A stretch of 64,000 bases of DNA from contig NC_085849.1 of NCBI RefSeq assembly GCF_020906515.1, positions 2,790,001-2,854,000 of the forward strand, in the 5' to 3' direction. Position numbers and translations under genes: made by a program. Below are positions 40,678 through 50,983 of the stretch, in pieces. A model generated the notes under the pieces. The model was not told the origin of the DNA and made no database searches. It saw only the letters and a program-made list of their open reading frames with translations. Within the stretch, counting starts at the first letter, position 1. The number at the start of each line of letters is the position of its first letter. The DNA is from Vanrija pseudolonga (Eukaryota > Basidiomycota > Tremellomycetes > Trichosporonales > Trichosporonaceae).

Positions 40678-43153
40678 TGTTGACATTTGCCGAGGCGTAG
40701 CGTAGCGGCGGGAGTGGTGGGTGTGAATGCGCACAAGGGGAGCCTTGATCAGCCGGCTGCTACAAAAGCAAGGGAAGGTGTGTCGTACTCACGGGCGTTG
40801 GGGCCATGTTGGTGGGTGAAGGGCTGGGCCAATAGGTGAGTGGGGGGTTGTGTAGGTTGGTGCGCAGGAGAAGAGAGGAGCAGCAAGCGTCGACGTCGTT
40901 GTCGTCGTCGTCGGTGTTGTTGACGAAAGTGACAACAACGGGGGATTGTTGTGTGTTGAGTGTGGTCGGGAGTCGAGGAGAGAAGCAAATGAGTGAGAGA
41001 GCAAGTAGTCGCAGCCGGGGGTGTGAGGGGCGCGCGGTTGGGTGAATGCGGTGCACGATGTGTGTGGCGTCGTTTGGTGGCTTTATGAGGCTTTGATCAG
41101 ACCTAACAAAGTGCACGGAGGGGTGCTCTGTGATTTGCTTGTCGCGATTAGGGAGAGCAGTGGACGGGGGGACCGAGTCGATGCAACGAGTACTTGCACA
41201 GTCGAGATGGAGTAGAGAGATGCAAGATTGTTGGAGTAGAGTGGGTGGGGGTGGATTTCCGACTGATTGGCACACTTAGAAGGCTGCCTTGCCCCCCCCC
41301 CCCCCCCGTTTCCTTTTAGTGATCGACTGGGCAGCTCTCCTTTGCTTCAGGTCTTCAGGTTTCTAGCTAGACCACAAACGAGGGGGGGATGCCGGAATGG
41401 CACAAACAGCACTGGGATCACACACACCCCTTGCAGCAGCCCACGACGACCACCTCATGCATGGGTACTACGTCGCCGTGTCTCTCTCTCTCTCTCTCCC
41501 ATGCATAGCAACTGCTTGTCGTCGTCTCATCGATACCCTTGCGCGCAAAATGCATTTGCTCATGTGCCCGTCTTCTCACACTGCTGTGCTTTGCTACAGC
41601 AAGGCCAAAATCATCCAAGGTTTGGGCCCAGTGCCAAAAAAACGCACGTACTCGCCCCACCCATCCCCCCCGCTCGCTCGCTCGCCGCACTCCGTCGGCC
41701 ACCGTCCGTCGTCGTGGTCGTCGTGGGTCTGCTCGGCTTGGCCGGCTCGAGGTACCGCAGACGCTGATCTCTTGCATCATTGCACCGCCAACCAGCCGGC
41801 CCGGCAGTGGCTGCTGACTGACTGACCGACCGACCGAGGAACGCCGTGCCCTCCTTGCTTGCCCTCCTTCTCTCTCGGCCGGCGGGTCGGGTGTTGTTGG
41901 GGTATGTGGGAGATCTTGGCTGCTGCTGCTGCTGCTGGTGCTGCAGGTGGGTCATGGGTCACAGTGGCATTTCTGGGATTGCATCCGGCCAAGCCAGCCA
42001 AGAAGAAGGCATGGCCGTGTGATGAATGGACGAGACGAGCAAGAGCAAAATGTGACGGCGGTGAGCAACGAGAGAGACTGAGTGGGCTGTCGACTTTGCC
42101 CTGAAGGTTGACGGAGCGTCATTACACTTTACTTGTCCCTGGTGTCATCATCGGCCTTGTCGCACACGGGCGCGCGCGCGCGCGCGCCACTGGGCCACTG
42201 GGCCACTGGCCACCAACCAACTCGTTGCATGAAACGCCCACAAGAGGAAATACCCAGTATACCAGATAAGCCTCTGCCCGTGCTCGCTCGCATCCTCCCT
42301 GGCGTCCTGGCCACCTGTGCAGGGCAAACAATCTCTCAGAAGAACAAGTCGGAGGCACACTGGGAAACATGCTCTCATCATCATTGATCCTTGGCAAAGC
42401 GACTCTGGTGGCAAGTGCTTGCTTGCACGACCTAGCGAGGAACTCGACTCCAATGCAGCGGGCAAAGGCAATAGACGGCAGCAAGGCGCGCCGCTACAAG
42501 GCATGCGGCGATCTGGTCCTTCAACATACTGCAATCTAGTAGGTTTGATCGACGGCGGCAGCGTAAGTACGTACGTAGCTCGAGACAGGCAGTAGCGCCA
42601 TTGTGCTTGACAACAGCCGCCAACATTACATGTGTGCAGGTGGCGCTAGAGCACCAGATGTCATCGCACGTACGCGCATGTGGTATGGACCCCCTGTCGT
42701 CAAACAGGGTTAGGCGTTGAGACACGGCGATCTGTGATCGGACACACGCAGAAGCACGTCTATGGCCGCCGAGCCGTCGTCACGTCGTCCTCAAAGAGTG
42801 GAAACGCATGATGCTTGCTGAGCTGTCGAGGGTCTGCTGATGGCCGCGGTTGTCTCACTCTTCTCGTAACCCGGCACGGGCTGACGGCAGCGAGAAACAA
42901 AGGGCAAATGTCACGTGATGACCTATTCAATATGCCACACAACGTGGCAAATCCCGGCGGTCTCAGTCTATATCGCCGCATTTGCCTCCGTGTCAAAGTC
43001 GTCCTGCGATTTTGGCTTAGTTTGTCGGCAGAGCCCCTGCTCGCTGGGTGCGAGGCAGCCCTCGCCAGCAGGAATCTTTGCGACGCCAAACCACACTCCT
43101 CCATCCTTCAAGCTCTTACCCCCCCTAAAACTCCTCAAAACACATTCATCAAA
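40678..43153. other. 2.5-kb gene-poor interval between divergent Rho and RPS2 genes
   Basis: No gene is supported. The interval holds both promoters and several simple sequences: 16 consecutive C at 41292-41307, a CT run near 41480-41498, (CTG)n near 41921-41940 and an alternating CG run at 42171-42187. On the minus strand near 40785-40810 an ATG with a GTGAGT donor and TTTTGTAG acceptor suggests a 5' leader intron for the Rho gene. Direct upstream of RPS2 the plus strand is C/A rich. Confidence 0.5.
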
Positions 43154-43706
43154 ATGGCTGAGGGTGCTGCTGGTGCTCGTGGTGGTTTCGGTCGTGGCCG
43201 CGGTGGTCCCCGCGGCCGTCGTGGTCCCCGTCGTGGTGGCCGCAAGGACGAGGAGAAGGAGTGGTGAGTTTGACTTTGGGCGGGCAGGCAAAGCAAGCGG
43301 CGAGCGATTGGAGCGGCTGGGCGACACAGCGACGACGACCTCGGGCGCACGGACGAACGCACGAAGCGGCGATAGCGTGGTACAGCTGGAATCGGGGACA
43401 CACTGGACTAGTTCGAAGTGTCGCACGACGACTACATCAAACTTGGCCAGCCGATCTCGAGACAGCTTTCGCCAGCCGTACCGACTCGCTCGCGCGCTTG
43501 CACACTCGCCTCGCCTCTCCTTGCTTGCTGCTTGCTTGCCTCTGCTCCCACTTGCCCGTGACCTCATCTGACATCCCAGGGTCCCCGTCACCAAGCTCGG
43601 TCGTCTTGTGAAGGACGGCAAGATCAAGTCGATGGAGGAGATCTACCTCTTCTCGCTCCCCATCAAGGAGTACCAGATCATCGACCTCTTCCTCCCCACC
43701 CTCAAG

Positions 43707-43741
<35 letters not shown>

Positions 43742-44249
43742 GACTTCGGCCGGTCAGCGTACCCGCTTCAAGGCCTTCGTCGCCGTCGGTGACTTTGACG
43801 GCCACGTTGGTCTCGGTGTCAAGTGCGCCAAGGAGGTCGCCACCGCCATCCGTGGTGCCATTGTCCTCGCCAAGCTCTCGATTGTCCCCGTCCGTCGCGG
43901 CTACTGGGGCTCGCACATTGCTGAGCCTCACACCGTCCCCATGAAGGTCTCGGGCAAGTCGGGCTCGGTCATGTGCCGTCTCATCCCCGCCCCCCGCGGT
44001 ACCGGCATTGTCGCCGCCCCCGCCTCGAAGCGCATGCTCCAGATGGCCGGTATCCAGGACTGCTACACCCAGTCCAAGGGTTCGACTGCCACCCAGGGCA
44101 ACTTCCTCAAGGCCACCGTCGCCGCTCTCTCGAAGACCTACCAGTTCCAGTCGCCCGACCTCTGGGCCATCATCCCCGCTGGCCAGACCCCCTACGACGA
44201 GTTCTCGGGCCACCTCGCCATTGCCGCCCGCAAGGCCGCTGCCTACTAA
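43154..44249 (+). CDS. RPS2: 40S ribosomal protein uS5 (S2), 259 aa
   Basis: Exons 43154-43263 and 43580-44249 with one phase-2 intron of 316 nt. The N-terminal RG-rich arm ([20 protein letters not shown]) is a substrate type for arginine methylation and is typical of eukaryotic S2. The uS5 body is complete: [49 protein letters not shown] and [20 protein letters not shown]. The C-terminus ends in [13 protein letters not shown]. The protein is at the mRNA entry channel and decoding region of the small subunit. Codon use is strongly biased to C-ending codons, as expected of a highly expressed gene. A long intron near the 5' end is common in fungal ribosomal-protein genes; no snoRNA boxes were seen in it. 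Confidence 0.97.
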
Positions 44250-44783
44250 GCAACATGTTCGCTTTTGTAGTGTGATGCACGGATGTGTATCGGAAGTGTT
44301 GAGAGGGCTGCAGGTGTGATGTTGGGCGTTGAGGGCAGCGAAGCCTTGCTCTCCTATACTAACTGTTCGTGCATGAGCAGAAGCAAGGCGCGCAGTGCGC
44401 GTCGCAATGCTTTACGTTCAGTCATGTGTCTCACCTGGACGGCACGCGAGTGTGCATTGGAACAAGTCCTCGTCACGCCAGTTGCCATACCCACCCCCTA
44501 GACCCAAACGAGCTAGCAATGCTTGCCGAGAGTGGGGTGAAACGCGTCGTTTGGAGCCGTACCAGCAGAGTAAATTGCCACAGAGATGAGTGGCGGCTGT
44601 CTTTGAGCCTCTCGCTTGACGACCGGACGCGGCGGCGCGCACCGCACCGCCACTGGGCGCGCCACGGCCAAATCGCACCGGGGCTCCTCCCAAAACAACG
44701 TCGCTCGGCCACACCGCAACTGCACGGCGTCGTCAGTCGTTTCTCTTTCAACCCACTCACTCTACATCACACACTACACCACA
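44250..44783. other. Intergenic
   Basis: 3' region of RPS2 and promoter of the LIM gene. No gene is supported in these 534 bases. Confidence 0.5.
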
Positions 44784-45794
44784 ATGTCGTTTGGAGGCAC
44801 GCCGCGGTGCGAGCGGTGCGGAGGGGCTGTGTACCATGCCGAGCAGGTCATTGGGCCTGGGCGAAAGGTGCGTGCTGCGTGCGCGCCCCCGCGTCGAGAC
44901 GACTCCACGCCGCTCCGCTCCGCGCGCTTACTCACCCCTCGCCAGATATACCACAAGCTCTGCCTCAAGTGCAACTCGTGCGGCAAGCGCCTCGACCCCG
45001 GCGGCCTGGTGCAGCACGACGAGCAGGTGGGTGTGGGGTGTGCGCCGAGCTGACAACCAACAGCCCTACTGCCAGCGATGCCACACGACCTTGTTCGGGA
45101 CCAGAGGTGCGCCGCGCCGCCAAAGCCTCCATCTACGATGCTGACTCGACGCCAGATCTGCGCCAGGCAAACCTGTACCGCGACACGCCGGCCGCGCCGC
45201 CCCCTCCCCCCGCGCCGGTGGCAGAACCAGCCTTCTCGTCGCCATCACGGCGGGACGCGAACGGCGCGCCCGCGCCGCGCGCAGTGCCCCCACCGCAGGA
45301 ATACTACGTGCCGCCTGATCTGAGCGGAAGCGGCGGCGGCGGCGCAGCGTCGTCGTCGTCGTCGTCGTCGGCACCAGTGGCGCCCGCGCCCCCCGCGCTG
45401 CCAGCGCGCCCGAGCACGCCAGAGCAGATCACGCGCGTCAACTTCCGCTCCGTCCGCCCCATCCCGTCTGGCGTCAGCGCCTCGGGGCGCACCGACTCGC
45501 CACGGAGCAAGGTCGGCGAGCGGCCGGGGTTCGAGGACCGCTGTCCCGCGTGCGAGAAGCGCGTGTACGCTGCTGAGCAGGTACAGGCGATCGGGAAGAA
45601 GTGAGTGGGGCGGAGAGTGGGGCGGGACGAGCTCGCTGACACCCACGCCCAGATGGCACCGCGGATGCCTGCGCTGCACGAGCTGCCGGTCGACCATCGA
45701 CCCGAGCAAGGTGTCGGACCGGGACGGCCAGCCGTGGTGCAAGAACTGCTATGCGCGCGAGCATGGTCCCGGGGGTATCGCGGGGAAGCGATAG
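44784..45794 (+). CDS. Two-LIM-domain protein, CRP-like, 264 aa
   Basis: Exons 44784-44867, 44946-45026, 45064-45106, 45156-45600 and 45653-45794; introns are 78, 37, 49 and 52 nt. LIM1 spans residues 9-61 with Cys9, Cys12, His31, Cys34, Cys37, Cys40, Cys58 and Cys61, the complete zinc-ligand set. A Pro/Ser-rich linker (about residues 80-185, with poly-Pro, poly-Gly and poly-Ser runs) separates it from LIM2 near the C-terminus: CPACEKRVYAAEQ, WHRGCLRCTSC and WCKNC, again complete. The short introns lie inside LIM1 and LIM2 at equivalent positions, after GRK and after GKK, showing that the two domains are an old duplication. LIM domains bind proteins, often of the actin cytoskeleton. The partner is unknown. 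Confidence 0.9.
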
Positions 45795-46256
45795 GGGCGA
45801 GAGGCGAGGGGGTTGAGGCGAGCAGGCGACACAGCGTGTCATGCCACGGCGCTCGGCGCGTGATACAGGCGTGCAGTGCAGCAGCCTACCTATGCAATAC
45901 ATCTACAAGGAAGGTTTACGCGTCTGTGCGCCTGTCTGTGCGGGCTGATGATCAGTGGCGGCGGGGACAATGGCCTCGGACGACGCCGACGTGAGGGGAT
46001 TGAGATTCTGACTTGTTGCCCAAGCCGGTCGCGCATCGTGGTTGCCGACACACAGAGAGCGGCAGCCTAGGGAGGCATGCCTTGAGCTGACCTCCTCGTG
46101 TAGATAGGCCGCACTCCCAGCGTCTCGGCGCGGCGGGGCCGCCGCGCGGGTTGCATTGGCATCCCACACGCGCAGGAATCGCCATGGCGCGTTCACCGCT
46201 GGCCCGACATCCACCGGCACAACTAATACAAAACAAACAATACACATTATAGAAAC
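45795..46256. other. Intergenic between convergent genes
   Basis: 462 bases with 3' ends on both sides; no gene is seen. Confidence 0.5.
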
Positions 46257-46983
46257 CTAGTACTCGCGCGTGCTGCAGAAGCTCGGCGGCCGTCCCTCGG
46301 GATCAATAGCAGCGTAGGCGGGCAGCCCGGCATCGTGCCCCTCCTCCCTGATCACGCCGGCAGCCGTGCCGCTCGACGTCGCGCGCTCGATCGGCGGAGG
46401 CGGGAAGATGACGCTCGTCGGGGGCAGCTTGAAGAACTTGCGCACGCTGGTGAACTGGGGCGCAAAGTGGGGGAACTGGCGTGTGAGTTGTGCTAACGAG
46501 GCGAGGGAGGGGAAGGCCTACTTGTACTTCTAGAGACTCGAGCTGCCGCCCGACTTCGGCTTTGGTGCCCTTCCGCCCTATGGCCGCGAGGCCTACTTTG
46601 GGCTCGACGAAGGCTGCGATGATGGCGTAGGCGTATCTGCGGGAGCGAGCGAGCGAGCGTCAGCGAGCGAGCAGTGGGGTGATGTGAGACGGGGCCAACG
46701 CCCGAGTCCCCAGTCTCCGGCCCCGCTCGGCCCCGCCCCACACACCGACTCACCTCCGATCCTCGCGCGCAGCCGGCATAGACAGATAGATCTGCGCGTC
46801 GCTGACCGTCTTGAGCGGGGGGACTTTGGGCTGCGCCGTGAGCGTGAGCGGCGCGGCGCGCGGCCAGGCGAGGGTACGCCACGGCGTGAACATGGCAGCC
46901 AAGTAATGGGCACTCACGACCGTGTTGGGGTGGAACGAGATGGCGTGGAAGCCCTCGATGCGGGCTAGGTCGAGCTGTACCAT
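46257..46983 (-). CDS. Tandem-family gene A, unrecognised, 158 aa
   Basis: Exons 46918-46983, 46754-46830, 46522-46636 and 46257-46475; introns are 87, 117 and 46 nt. Exon 2 is 77 nt and enters and leaves at the same phases as exon 2 of gene B (47244-48093), which supports the model. The conserved core is YAYAIIAAFV at the start of exon 3 and FPHFAPQFTSVRKFFKLPP at the start of exon 4, matching YAETIISEFV and FPEFANEFRSVRSRFHLPA in gene B. The C-terminal part is Pro/Gly rich with LPAYAA, an LPxY-type PY motif. There is no signal peptide, membrane segment or known domain. Intron 1 is stop-free and a multiple of three, so a longer unspliced form is possible. Function is unknown. Confidence 0.65.
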
Positions 46984-47243
46984 GTCTGCCGTGGGAGTGA
47001 GTGAGTGAGGGATGAGGGATTATCGATGTTGAATGCACCGGCGGCGGCGTGATATAACGCACGCACATGGGCGGGATGCAGGGCGGTGCGGGCGGTGCGG
47101 CGCGGCGCCGGCTCGCTCGGCAACAACAACAAATGGTGGTGTGGCCTAAATCGCTCTCCACCGAAATCCCTCACTGCTGGCTACATCGCACACAACAAAG
47201 TCCACTACTATACAACTGCGACCTACTGTCCCTCCGCGCGCCG

Positions 47244-48093
47244 CTACGCGCGCGACGCAATCGCCCGGCCAATGCTAACAGGCAGCGCGCGGGACCCGCG
47301 ATCGCGCGGAAGATAAACGCTGCACGCGCGCGCGTCGCGCCACGAGCGCGGCGGGTCGTCGTCGCCGCTGAGGAAGGGCACGAACGCGAGGTCGAGGTAG
47401 GGGGTGGTGGTGAGCGTGTCCGAGCCCGCCGTGCTCGGCGTGAGCGTTGAGGGGGCGGACGACGCCGCGTCGCTGTCCGCGCGGCGGTGGGCAGGCATCG
47501 GCGACGTGAGCTTGGCCATTGCTTCGGCGATGGGCGTCGGCGCCGCCTCGAGCACGGGCGACTCGGGGAGCGGCGGCAGGTCGGCCTCGATCCTGGCCAG
47601 GTCGGCGACGCTCATGCGCGCCTTGACGACTGCGCACGCCTGCTCGGTGAGCACATGCGGCGGGGTGTACGCCGGCAGGTGGAAGCGCGACCTGACCGAG
47701 CGGAACTCGTTGGCGAACTCTGGGAACTGGCGGCGGTGTTAGCCATTGCACGCCCTCAGTGTTATGGCCCCCGTTACCCACCTCCCGCTCGACCTCCTCG
47801 AGCTTGCCGGACGCCACGCGCCGGCTGCTCGCGCGCCGCTTGGCCGTGAACGCCCATTTGGGCGTGTTGCACCGCACAAACTCGGAGATGATCGTCTCGG
47901 CGTATCTGCGGGGTGCGTGAGCGGGGGAGTGAGTCGCCTACCCACTCGGGCTCACGCCGCGCCGTCTCGTTGTTGAGCTCGCAGGTCAGGTGTACGGGCA
48001 GCTTGAGGATTGCGCGCGAGTCCTGGGTCGTGGTTAGGAGTGGCACTGGGGTGGTCGCACACTTGCCTTTCGGCGGAGCGGCTGGAAGCCCAT
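47244..48093 (-). CDS. Tandem-family gene B, unrecognised, 238 aa
   Basis: Exons 48061-48093, 47946-48022, 47782-47905 and 47244-47726; introns are 38 nt (with a CTAAC branch site), 40 nt and 55 nt. Exon 2 reads DSRAILKLPVHLTCELNNET and exon 3 begins YAETIISEFV, then has a basic stretch (AKRRASSRR). Exon 4 starts FPEFANEFRSVRSRFHLPAY; the LPAY is an LPxY-type PY motif. A second helical part, VLTEQACAVVKARMSVADLA, follows, and the C-terminus is Ser/Pro/Asp rich. The same exon phases, the FPxFxxxFxSVRxxFxLP core and the PY motif are shared with genes A and C on either side. No known domain is recognised. It is soluble by sequence. Confidence 0.7.
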
Positions 48094-48961
48094 TGTGGCG
48101 GGAGCGGTGAGCGGCGTCAACGATGCCGTCTATCGTGAGAGGAGCAGTCGTAACAGCTTGCAGCAGCATTGCAAGCATGCTCACGCCGCCGTCGTCTGGT
48201 TGATGGGAACCACAGCGGGCATGTGGCGGTTCATTGCCGTTTCAGGACTCGCCCGTGTCCAGGAACGCACCCTCGGCCCATTGTTTGTTTTCTGCCTAGT
48301 GACGCCTCTTTATGCTCCTTTGCTTGTTGCCCTGTTGGGCTGTGAGGCAACACAACGCATTGTGTCGGCGTGCAGCGGCGCCATTCTACCAGAACAGGCA
48401 GCAGGGGTGTTTCTGCGCCGCCGTCTGGCGCCTGGCGTCGTCGTGCACACAGAGTGAAGTGGAGCAAGCAACTGCTGCTGCCTCGGATGGCTGGCTGGCT
48501 CTGTTTGCGTGGCGAGAAGAATACTCGTGTACGACGTGTACGGCACGGTCGTGAGGCTGGCCACTTCCTCTTGGCCGGTGAGCAGCATGCCGCAACGTCA
48601 TATACCGTCACCTGGTTGGATTTGCATCGTCGGCCAAGCAACAGCAACGGCCTCACCTTCCCAGCCTGCAAGCATGCCCGCATGGCCGTGTTCCCACTCT
48701 CACGACCACACCACGAAAGTGCACACGACTCGACTGCACCTGGCCCTCACGACATGGTGGGCTACATAGTCCGTCGAAAGCACAAAAGCATGGATACAAC
48801 ATCTAGTGGTGTGGTGTAGTCTGGTCTTGGTGGTGGCGCCTGCTCGCTGCCTTGCTCGCTTGCACGCTTGCTCGCTTGCTCGCTTGCTCTAACGCCTACG
48901 CTCACGCTCACGCTCACGCCCACGCCCTCGCTCCCTTCCTTCCCTCGCTCACGCATCACGC
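48094..48961. other. Intergenic with GCTTGCTC and ACGCTC microsatellites
   Basis: 868 bases between genes B and C of the tandem family. (GCTTGCTC)n occupies about 48852-48889 and (CTCACG)n about 48898-48920. Open frames on the plus strand near 48370-48819 lack any support. Confidence 0.5.
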
Positions 48962-49799
48962 TCACGCCCTAACGCACGCAGCCGCCCGCACCACGGGGTT
49001 GGGGTCGACGCGCGCGTACGCCGGCGGCGGGGGCGGGCGCCACGCGGCCGCGATGCGCTGTGCGGCCGTCATCGCCTGCGGGCAGGTGCGCGGCGTGCGC
49101 GTGTGTGCCGAGGGCGGTGGGGCAGGGAGCACCGGCTGCGGAGGGGGCGTCGGCGATGTTTTGGGCGGTGATGGGGACGGGCGCGACGACGAGCTCGACC
49201 CCGCCGACGAGCTGTACGCCGACGACGACGAGCTCGACCGCGAGCCAGAGGGCACGCGCCGGCTCGCTGACGGGATCCGCATCCAGCTCGATGGCCGGTG
49301 CGCGTTGATGCGCGCCGGCACGCGGAACGTTGTGCGTTGCTGTGTCGCGCGCGGCGCTTGGGGCGGGCACGAGGCCCCAAGGAGGGAGAAGTACGCCCGG
49401 ACGGCGGTGAACGCCTCGGCGTGTTCTGGCATCTGCGGTGTCAGCTATCGCTTCCACAGTACGCCCATACCATTGCCTCGACCCGTCCGAGCGAGGCGTC
49501 GAGCAGCACCCGGTCCTGCCCCGTCCGGTAGGCCACATATGCGCCGATAGCGTTGAACGCGAGCCTGGGGGTCAGCGGTGTGCGCGGCCAGGCTGGACAA
49601 GCACTCACTGGGCGTCGTGCCGTGCCCGCTCGGTCTGGAGGAGGCGCACCAGCCCCGACGAGCGCTTGAGGTCTGCGAGCGGCACGTTGTCGTCGTCGGC
49701 GCTGAGGCCGGGGTACTTTGTGGCTGTTGTTGTTGCTGTTGCTGTTGCTGGGGCTGCTGCTGGCCGGCCCATCGATGCTCGTCGCGGAGAAGTCGTCAT
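48962..49799 (-). CDS. Tandem-family gene C, unrecognised, 251 aa
   Basis: Exons 49609-49799, 49471-49564 and 48962-49432; introns are 44 and 38 nt. The first exon encodes a Thr/Ala-rich N-terminus and LADLKRSSGLVRLLQTERAR. Exon 2 (LAFNAIGAYVAYRTGQD...) corresponds to exon 3 of genes A and B and has the same phases (2 in, 0 out). Exon 3 begins MPEHAEAFTAVRAYFSLL, which lines up with the FPxFxxxFxSVRxxFxLP core. A long Ser/Pro-rich stretch follows, then AMTAAQRIAAAW and PPPPPAYARV, where PPAY is a PY motif. In this gene the intron found between exons 1 and 2 of A and B is not seen. It is the most diverged member. No known domain. Confidence 0.6.
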
Positions 49800-50983
49800 G
49801 TTTATCGAGCGAACAAGTCAGATCAGGCCAGATGGGGGAGTCTACCTCAACATCGTCGAGCAGGCGTAAATATGAGCGACCAGCGCACCGGCCGGTGTGA
49901 GCAGCGTCGTCCAACGTGCCAACGAGCGTCCAAGCTCAACAAACGCCCGCCGGCGCCCGCCCGCCCCATGCAGTGCCTCGAGTCAGTCCAAGCGGTCCAG
50001 ACTGGGCCAAAGCAGTAGCCCGGCGTGCATCGAGCTCCTCAACAATGTGGAGCTCGAAGCCAAGTGGACAGCAGCCGTACAGCCATCCGGCGATGCAGCT
50101 GCCCAAAAGGCTATTTCAGTGTAGACCAGTAGGCGGGAACCTGGCGCAGAGCCGGCGACATGGCGCCCATGCCGGCACCTGACCTTGTTCTATCCGCGGC
50201 CAGCGGTCAGCGGGCCAGCAAGCCAGTGGTGCCTCTCGGTCGGCTGAAACACCATGCACTGCCTGCCCGAAGTTACACTGCTCGCGCCGCTCGGCGATGC
50301 TCGCAGACATGCTTGTTCTGGACACGGCTGGCTGGCTGGCTGGTGCTCCCTCGTTCCTGCTATCTCCGCTGGCGTCGTCAGCGGTGCGGTGCGGCCCGCG
50401 GCGGCCGTCATGTTATCTGCCATGTACAGTCAGGTCAGTGCCTTGCCTTGTTGACAGTCACCGCTGGCACAGGCAGTCAGTCACTCTCGACGCCCACTTG
50501 ACAGGGTTGCACTGGCTTGGCTCTTGCCCACGACCTAGCACCGGCTTGGGCCATAGACACGGCTGCACAGTGCAGAGCTATCGCGTGTGAACTTCACGCT
50601 TCACAAGCTATCTTTCCCTCGCTGCCCATCGTCGCGCCGTCGCTGTCCTCGCCCTCCATCTATTGCCCGTCCAAGGTACCCATCTCCGCCCAGAGTTTGG
50701 CGTTCCTAGTCATGTTTGGGGTCCAACAACGGGTCCCACTAACTCGGCCGTGTGGCTCGCCACATCACAACCGCAATCCTTCCCTGTCCTCACCCCTCGC
50801 TGCTCACACCGCTCGATGCAAAGTCTCCATGTAGGGTATAAAGTACATACACGCCAATCCCCAGAAACCACAGCCAGGGCTCGCTCTCTCGCCCAAGGCC
50901 TTTTGCAATACTCCCAAGAGTGATGCTCTGCAGGCAAAAGATACCTTGTCCCGCAGTAGCTCGTCTCGCCTGCACACAAACGC
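49800..50983. other. Intergenic
   Basis: 1.2 kb between the start of gene C and the 3' end of NOG1. A GGCTGGCTGGCTGG run occurs near 50328-50343. No gene or RNA gene is recognised. Confidence 0.5.

Noticed and set aside
43264-43579. Possible intronic snoRNA in RPS2
   Set aside because: No C box (RTGATGA) with matching D box or H/ACA elements was found in the 316-nt intron.
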